This document shows, piece after piece, positions 58,257-64,000 of a stretch of DNA of 64,000 bases (positions are counted from its first letter, which is position 1; each line of letters begins with the position of its first letter). The stretch is from positions 558,001 through 622,000 of the forward strand of contig JASANH010000220.1 of NCBI GenBank assembly GCA_030248295.1. The letters are read 5' to 3'. Below the pieces are notes generated by a model, which ran no database searches, was not told the DNA's origin, and was given only the letters and a program-made list of their open reading frames with translations. This stretch comes from Mesodorylaimus sp. YZB2_4. Its lineage: Eukaryota > Nematoda > Enoplea > Dorylaimida > Dorylaimidae. A program made the position numbers and the translations under genes.

Positions 58257-58811
58257 TTTTTTTTTTCCTTTTTTTCTTTTTTCCCCCCCACAAAAAAATG
58301 TTACGCACCCACCTCGACAGAAGAGGCAGCTTCTTTTTCCTGGGGGGCGCCCACCCTTCCTCCAACAAAAAACAAAAAATTAACGGAAAGAAAAAGGAAG
58401 AAACCCACAAACAAAAAACAAGGTGGGGCCCCCCTTAAAAAGAGAACAAGACGGCGCCACCGCGGGGGTCTCCCCCCAGGAAAAGGGGAGGTTTTTCCCC
58501 CCCCCCCCCCCCCCCCTCCAAGATTGGCTTTCCCCGCCCCAGGACCCCCCGCCCCCCTCCCCTCCCAACGGGGGGGACCGGCCCCCCTCCACCCCCTCTA
58601 TCTCCTCACCTTTTTTCTTCCCTCGGCCCCCCCCTCCCTCAAACATATCATCATAAACTCCACCCCCCCCCCCCCCCCCCCCGGCCCCCCTTCCCCTCCC
58701 CCCCCCCAACAACCTTCCTCATTCCTCCCCCTCCGAAGAGAAATGCTGCCACTCAGAAGAAAAATCTTTTTTCTTTTCTCAAACAACAAACCCCCACCAA
58801 CCAACAAAATT
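58257..58811. repeat. Homopolymer-rich polypyrimidine tract, probably low-quality sequence
   Basis: The + strand is almost all C and T with A runs. It includes C runs of 15-20 at about 58499-58515 and 58662-58682, T runs of 8-11, and long A/C stretches. Nothing like it exists elsewhere in the window. It starts inside a PP1 exon and stops at the 3' end of a retrotransposon. The pattern fits a badly resolved stretch in an assembly, though a real expanded polypyrimidine tract next to an element tail is possible. The proline-rich open frames across it have no meaning. Confidence 0.75.
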
Positions 58812-61800
58812 AGATAAAACAAACAAAAACAAAAATCTGTATCTGTATCTGTATATTTCTGCAGCCAAAGACAGCCTGTCCATACTAGGGCGCAGCACAC
58901 AAAAATATAAATAAATATAAGTCTAAAGGTCACGGTCAATTAAAACAAAGATTGGAAACGAATCGCTTAAAAGTGTCATACGGACTATTCGCTATATCAT
59001 ACGGTAAATCATTCCACAGTTTTATGGCTGACACTTCGAAAGCCTGCGAGTATGTTGCAGTTCTCCCAGCAGGGGTTTCAAGATGGTGAGGAGCCGTTGT
59101 GCGTTCACTGAACCTACGACCAGACATGTTGGTATGGGTTAGTCGTTGATGTGACGGATAGGCAGTCAGCCCATGATAAATCCGGTAGAACTGCATTAGT
59201 TTCAGTTGATTTCTACGATTTTCCAAACTAGGCAACTTTAGGGCAGCCAACGTGGTGTCATAGTCAATATGCCATTGGTTTTGTATGCAGCAAACTGCAA
59301 ATTTTTGAACTTTTTCCAGGTCGATGGTTGCTTTCTTTTGTGTCGGAGCCCAAACAGAGGATGCATAATCGAGACGAGGGAGAATGCATTGTGTATAGAC
59401 GGTCTTCAGAACATTGGTAGCCAATTTTCCAAACTTGCGGCGAAATGCACCGATCATACGCCTGCAAGATGAGGCGAGCTGACGACAGTGTTCTTGAAAT
59501 TGCATGTTTGCGGATAGCTGAACACCCAAGTACTTCACAGTGTCAGTAAAAACAATCTGCTTCCCATCGAGCCTGAGAATCGGTATAGATTGCAAGCGTC
59601 CAAAGTGGAATAAACAGCCTTGAGTTTTATCAGCGTTGAATTCAAGACCGATATCGTTCACTTTCTTCTTTATCCAGTCAATCGCAGCCTGGAAATCATT
59701 GCAGAGGATATCATTTTTTAACACAGGGCAGAGCAGTGCCAGATCGTCAGCATAGGCCTGAAGGACAACATCTGGAAATTCTTTCGTGAAATCTTCAAGG
59801 ATATGATTGATAAATGCCGTAAACAGAATTGGCGCCAGCCGGGAGCCTTGTGGCACTCCTGAAACTACAGGCCCCATTGGCGAGGCGCAGCCTTCCACTG
59901 AAGTGAATTGAGAACGCCCAGTTAAGTATGACGCGATCCAAGCCAACAATTTTCGCGGTAACTTTTGCTTAATCTCTAGCATTCGGAGAAGCTGATGGTG
60001 AGAAACCTTGTCAAACGCCTTCTTTATGTCGAAAAATATTCCACCAACAGCTCGGTATCTGGAAGAATTTAACCAGTCGTGAATACTTTGCGTAGCCCTG
60101 ATCAGAGCAGTAGTGGTAGAGTATCTTCGTCTGAAACCGTGTTGATTATACGATAGATGAAGACGCCGTTGCAGTAATTTTAATACATGGCCCTCCATAA
60201 CTTTGGATAGTAGCGGCAGAAGGGATATCGGCCGGTAATTCTTCGGGTCAGACCTATTCCCTGGTTTCGGAATGGCCACTACTTGGGCCGTTTTGAAAGC
60301 GGATGGAAAGACTTCTTCTGCCATTGATCGATTTATTAAAATCGTCAGGCCTGGCGCGATTGAAGAGGAAATATTGCGAAGAATAGGAGCGGTAAGTCCA
60401 TCCAGACCAGGGGCGCCCCGAAGCCGTAAGGATGCTAATTGACGACGGACAAATTTCTCAGAGACGGAAAAACTTGAGTTTAAATAGTCGTTTGGGTCAT
60501 GATATGGCAACTGGAATTGCTTCTCGTTTGGATTTGATTGAAAGTTTTTGGAGAAACATTTTTGTAACAATTGAGCCTTGGCTGCAGAGGTAAAGTATGA
60601 CCCGCCAAAGTCGTCGATCAAAGTCGGAACAGATCGATTTTCGGGCTCTAATCGTCGAAATGTAGCCCAGAATTCACTCGGCGAGTGCGCTTCGTTGAAT
60701 TGTTGCTCGATGTATTGCTCTTTTGCACATTTTACGTTTTTCTTGACTTGTCGCCGCAAACGAATATACCATTGGTGATCCTGTGGATCTTTGCTTTGTC
60801 TCCATTTATGGAAGGCGGAAGATTTCTCTCGAATTAGACGAAGTAGCTCAGAAGTTATCCATGGATGCTGCTTATCACGATGAACTTGTCTACGGGGTAT
60901 TCGCTTAATCACCACATTCATAACTCGTGCCAGTAATTGATCGCATGCTGCGTCTACTGTAGGTGCAGACTGAACCAAATCAACACACATCAGCAGAGAT
61001 TTCCTGATTTACCAGTTCCCAATTTACATTTCGTAATTGCCATGTCAAACGAAGATCCTTCGGCTTCCGCGGGGTACCACGCTGAAGGGTGACTGATAGC
61101 GAACAATGATCTGAAGTGTGAATAGGAGGGTCTATCGTGGTTGAAATATGTCGACAAGGGTCACCTATAATAACCAAATCGAGTAGAGTTCCAGAAACTG
61201 GTCTAGTCGGGCTGTCCACAGTTTGTATTCCATCTATGGATGAGACGATGTCGATAAGGGAATTTTTTGCAGATGATGGGCGAAGAAAATCAACATTTAA
61301 ATCACCGACCATGACCAGCCGTTTGCTGCTAGTCCGAAACGCCTGACTACAATAACTAGACAAAGCATTAATCGCTGCTTGGATTTTTGATGGAATATAA
61401 ACGACCATGAAGATGAAGGAAGATGCACCAGAACCAGTTTGGAGTGCAAGCGTTTCCAAATTATTGTGGCTCACACCAAAATCGATGGGCGATTTGATCC
61501 AAGAGGTAGAGAGGCCATTTTTGATATATATTGCAATTCCACCTCCTCCTTTCTTTCGATCTCTGCGGAAAACTGAGTATCCATCTATTTGAATGTCATT
61601 GTCAGTTGTTGATGAGTCAATTTTTGATTCCACAGTTCCATAGCAATCGTAATCACCAGCGAGTACATGGGCACGCAAGTAGTCGAGCTTTCCTAAGATT
61701 CCGTTTACATTTGAGTATCCCAAGCGTAGAGGTGGTTTAGGTGATAAGGAAAAAGAATTCATTTCTGAACATTTCTGAACCAAATCCAGCGGTGTCTTAT

Positions 61801-61837
61801 TGGTGCTGTAAAAAGTGCTGCATTTTCGCTGGGACAT
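58812..61837 (-). mobile_element. Non-LTR retrotransposon (CR1/jockey-like LINE), endonuclease plus reverse transcriptase
   Basis: A minus-strand LINE in two overlapping frames. Frame 1 (60980-61837, 285 codons) is an apurinic-type endonuclease with GTVESKID, VMVGDLNVDF and SDHCSLSV. Frame 2 (58936-60990, 684 codons) is the reverse transcriptase: APGLDGLTAPILRN, NYRPISLLPLLSKVME, FFDIKKAFDKVSHHQLL, SGVPQGSRLAPILF and the active-site YADDLALL. The typical C-terminal AIKLWNDLPYDI ends the protein. In related elements both domains share one frame. Here they differ by one position and overlap by 11 bases around a GTGTGT run, which suggests a single-base slip. The 3' end (about 58830-58860) has three CTGTAT units (ACAGAT on the element strand), a simple-repeat tail typical of CR1-like LINEs. 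No ORF1 was seen, so the 5' end is probably truncated. Confidence 0.92.
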
Positions 61838-64000
61838 AAATCTTTAGACACCACAGCTCTAATCTTCCTTTCCTAGACGATATCACACTTTGTTGTTTTG
61901 ACGATATCACAATTGCTAAAAATTTGCATCAACCAGCACCCATACGAACTGTTAATGTACTTCCCCATTCTTAGCACGTTTTTTAAGCACTCATCTTTTT
62001 TTCCTACCATAAGCGCTCTCAGGCACGTCCCTGCTCTGACTATCGATTATCATCAAGCTCGCCTGCAGGAGGCAATGGTGGCCTCCAAAAGAAAAGTGGG
62101 TGAAAGAGTGGTTCAGACTATGTATTCTGTTCCGTAGCATAAGGTAGGAAGCAACTGACCCATCGCGGCCGCCAGCGTCCAGTATCAGCCCAGCCAAAAT
62201 CATCCATCAAATCGACTTGAGTGCTCCACGATGTGGATACTGGGTCGATGACATGGGGTCGAGTCGAGTTGGCCTTTCACAGGCCAGACCCCCTATTCTG
62301 ACATTCTGTATACAGCGCGGCTGTGTATGGCAGTGTGTGACAAATCATTTCTAGTGGGTTTCCCGTATAAGTGTTCACCCTCGAGTGCGCATAGCTGCTT
62401 TTGCTGATGTAGTAAAACATGAGCATGAATAACGCGAGTGAGTTAGCTCGAAAATAAGGCTTAGAACGTTTTAATGTTAGTTTATGTTGCTGTTTGAAGA
62501 CCTACCCACTTGCTGCCTATCATGAAACATAAGACAAGTTTTGTGGGCTAGCTCTAGTTTAGCTCAAGTTTTGCTCGAGATTTTGAACCCGTCTCTTACT
62601 ATATGTAGCCGACCAGCAATCAGGATGTGGGATGAGGAATCAGGATTACACAAGGAATTGTAATGCAGTAGTTCTTGCCACTCGATGTCATATGTAAATG
62701 GTAGGATAGAACACGCGTACTTGGACGGGTTCAGGCATCATACATATGCAGATGAGATGTTGGGCCATGGACATTGTTGAGGACTGGTTTCTATAGTGAG
62801 CAGGCCTATATGTTCTGCTGGATTTCCTTGGTTGACCTTAGGGTTCTCGAGATGTTTCACATGGTTCTTGACGTGTATATATAGCAGAGACTTCGTACGT
62901 GTGACGGCATTGTTGTATCGCGGACTCGTTGCGTTTAGTCGTCGACAATTCACCTTGATCGTCACGCTATGGCTCGATTCTCGCGTCTCCGGGGGTTGTC
63001 CCGATTCCACCCGTTCGGAAACCGTTCCTTCGGTAAGCAGTGTTGAGTTTGGTGTAGTGAGGTTAGGCAGTTCTGATTTCGCCACACAACTTCATTACAT
63101 GCGTCCCATACTAGTGGGGCGTGGTGGCGACAGTAAACAATACCTGCTGCGCTGCTGGGCTGTGTGGCTTGATTCAAACCTCTACATCCCAACACCGTTG
63201 GTCTGGTATTACTGCACCAGCCCTAACTGTTTTATTCCTAAACCGATTATGACGTCTGGGGAACTACACATAACAGCACACTAAATATTTACTTTGCTAA
63301 AAGCCACTACAGGTGGTCGCTGACAAGCTATTGTCCTTTATTCTACAGCATACTGTACATAGCAGAGTTTCTTAGACGCGGAAAGCGACAGAGCAAAATG
63401 GACCCGTGATAACCAAGTCAGTATCAGACCAGCAGCAACTCGCGGGTAATTGCGGAGCTAGCACCAAGCGTTATCAGTTTCGCGCGAATCAGTCAAGTCC
63501 ACGCACGAACCATGCATCCTCGTTTTCGGCAACCACTGGTGGATGTCCTTAACCATTTCTACTTTTTTCTGGCGCAATATAATTCCACATGCTCGACATT
63601 CTTTGATCTCGAGTCTGTGCGATAGAGACCGTTTCCTTTGTCGTTCTTAAATGATACACATATTGCTAGGAAATTTGTGCCTAGAGCAACCTGGCTGTTG
63701 CTTGAGTTATGTTCTATCCACGCCCCAGACGGCTATGTGCACCCGAGGGCGTGTGAGGAAAGATGACTAGCTCTCGCTACACACCCATGGACCCATCGAG
63801 ATGATCTCAAATTCCTTCCATCCAGTGGCTCGGAAACCGATGACGTAATCTGCGAAACTGTTCATCGGGGCCTTTGCTAGTTTCACTATATACTCCACGA
63901 GGTGCTGCTGTGCTAATGAGTACTCCGTCCATTTATTCTGTCGCTTCTTGCAGCGAGGAAACTCTACTGCGTATGCTGTTGAGTAGAGGGCAATGGTGGC
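61838..64000. other. Right-end intergenic region
   Basis: About 2.2 kb upstream of the retrotransposon with no supported gene. GACGATATCACA occurs twice, at about 61877 and 61901, just outside the element's first codon. Open frames at 62738-63285 overlap on opposite strands and show no family likeness. The missing 5' exons of the PP1-like gene were looked for here but not found. Confidence 0.45.

Noticed and set aside
58227..58817. A 196-codon proline-rich open frame
   Set aside because: It is a translation of homopolymer C runs in the low-quality tract and has no meaning as protein.
1..64000. An operon, CRISPR array, toxin-antitoxin or other prokaryote-type system
   Set aside because: The genes have introns and animal families throughout; no regularly spaced repeats or bacterial gene signals were seen.

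Overview
This is eukaryotic, animal genomic DNA. Genes are split by introns, many only 50-65 bp long, with GT donors and T-rich acceptors ending in TTTCAG or TTTTAG. The families present are metazoan: a JNK/p38-type MAP kinase phosphatase, a castor zinc-finger factor, CACHD1, LEPROT and an astacin with a ShK domain. The short introns, the acceptor style, the astacin-ShK protein and a small single-domain tyrosine phosphatase point to an ecdysozoan, most likely a nematode. That is an inference; no species is claimed.

Layout, left to right. A DUSP8/16 (vhp-1)-like MAP kinase phosphatase runs on + from 2609 to 14095, with a 7.75 kb intron and an unseen first exon. EXO1 (14489-17738, -) is complete in nine exons and carries a MITE-like element in intron 2. 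A SET/MYND protein (18088-19864, -) follows. Next comes about 3.6 kb of repeats: tRNA-derived SINEs, a gypsy-type integrase scrap and a dispersed repeat. A five-finger C2H2 protein lies on + (23484-24765). A gene-poor stretch of about 5.8 kb holds a broken RNF216/TRIAD3-like RBR ligase copy. A dense block follows: astacin (30608-33314, +), a 19-exon CACHD1 orthologue (33925-39876, -), an aquaporin-11-like channel (40412-41613, +), LEPROT/Vps55 (42028-43049, +), a tyrosine phosphatase (43963-45004, -) and a nine-exon castor (CASZ1) factor (46654-52915, -). The right end has the 3' part of a PP1-like phosphatase (57502-58256, -), a 550 bp homopolymer-rich tract that cuts into its exon, and a non-LTR retrotransposon (58812-61837, -).

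Exon models for the phosphatase, EXO1, SMYD, the zinc-finger protein, astacin, CACHD1, aquaporin, LEPROT, PTP and castor were joined by hand. In each, splice phases agree and the summed exon length is a multiple of three. The genes do not form an operon or an obvious pathway. CACHD1 and the aquaporin are head to head and may share a 535 bp promoter region. I found no bacterial, CRISPR or other defence-type system. The points most worth following are the PP1 exon that runs into poor sequence, the decayed RBR ligase, the intronic MITE, the aquaporin's altered NPA motifs, and two uncharacterised short repeat families.
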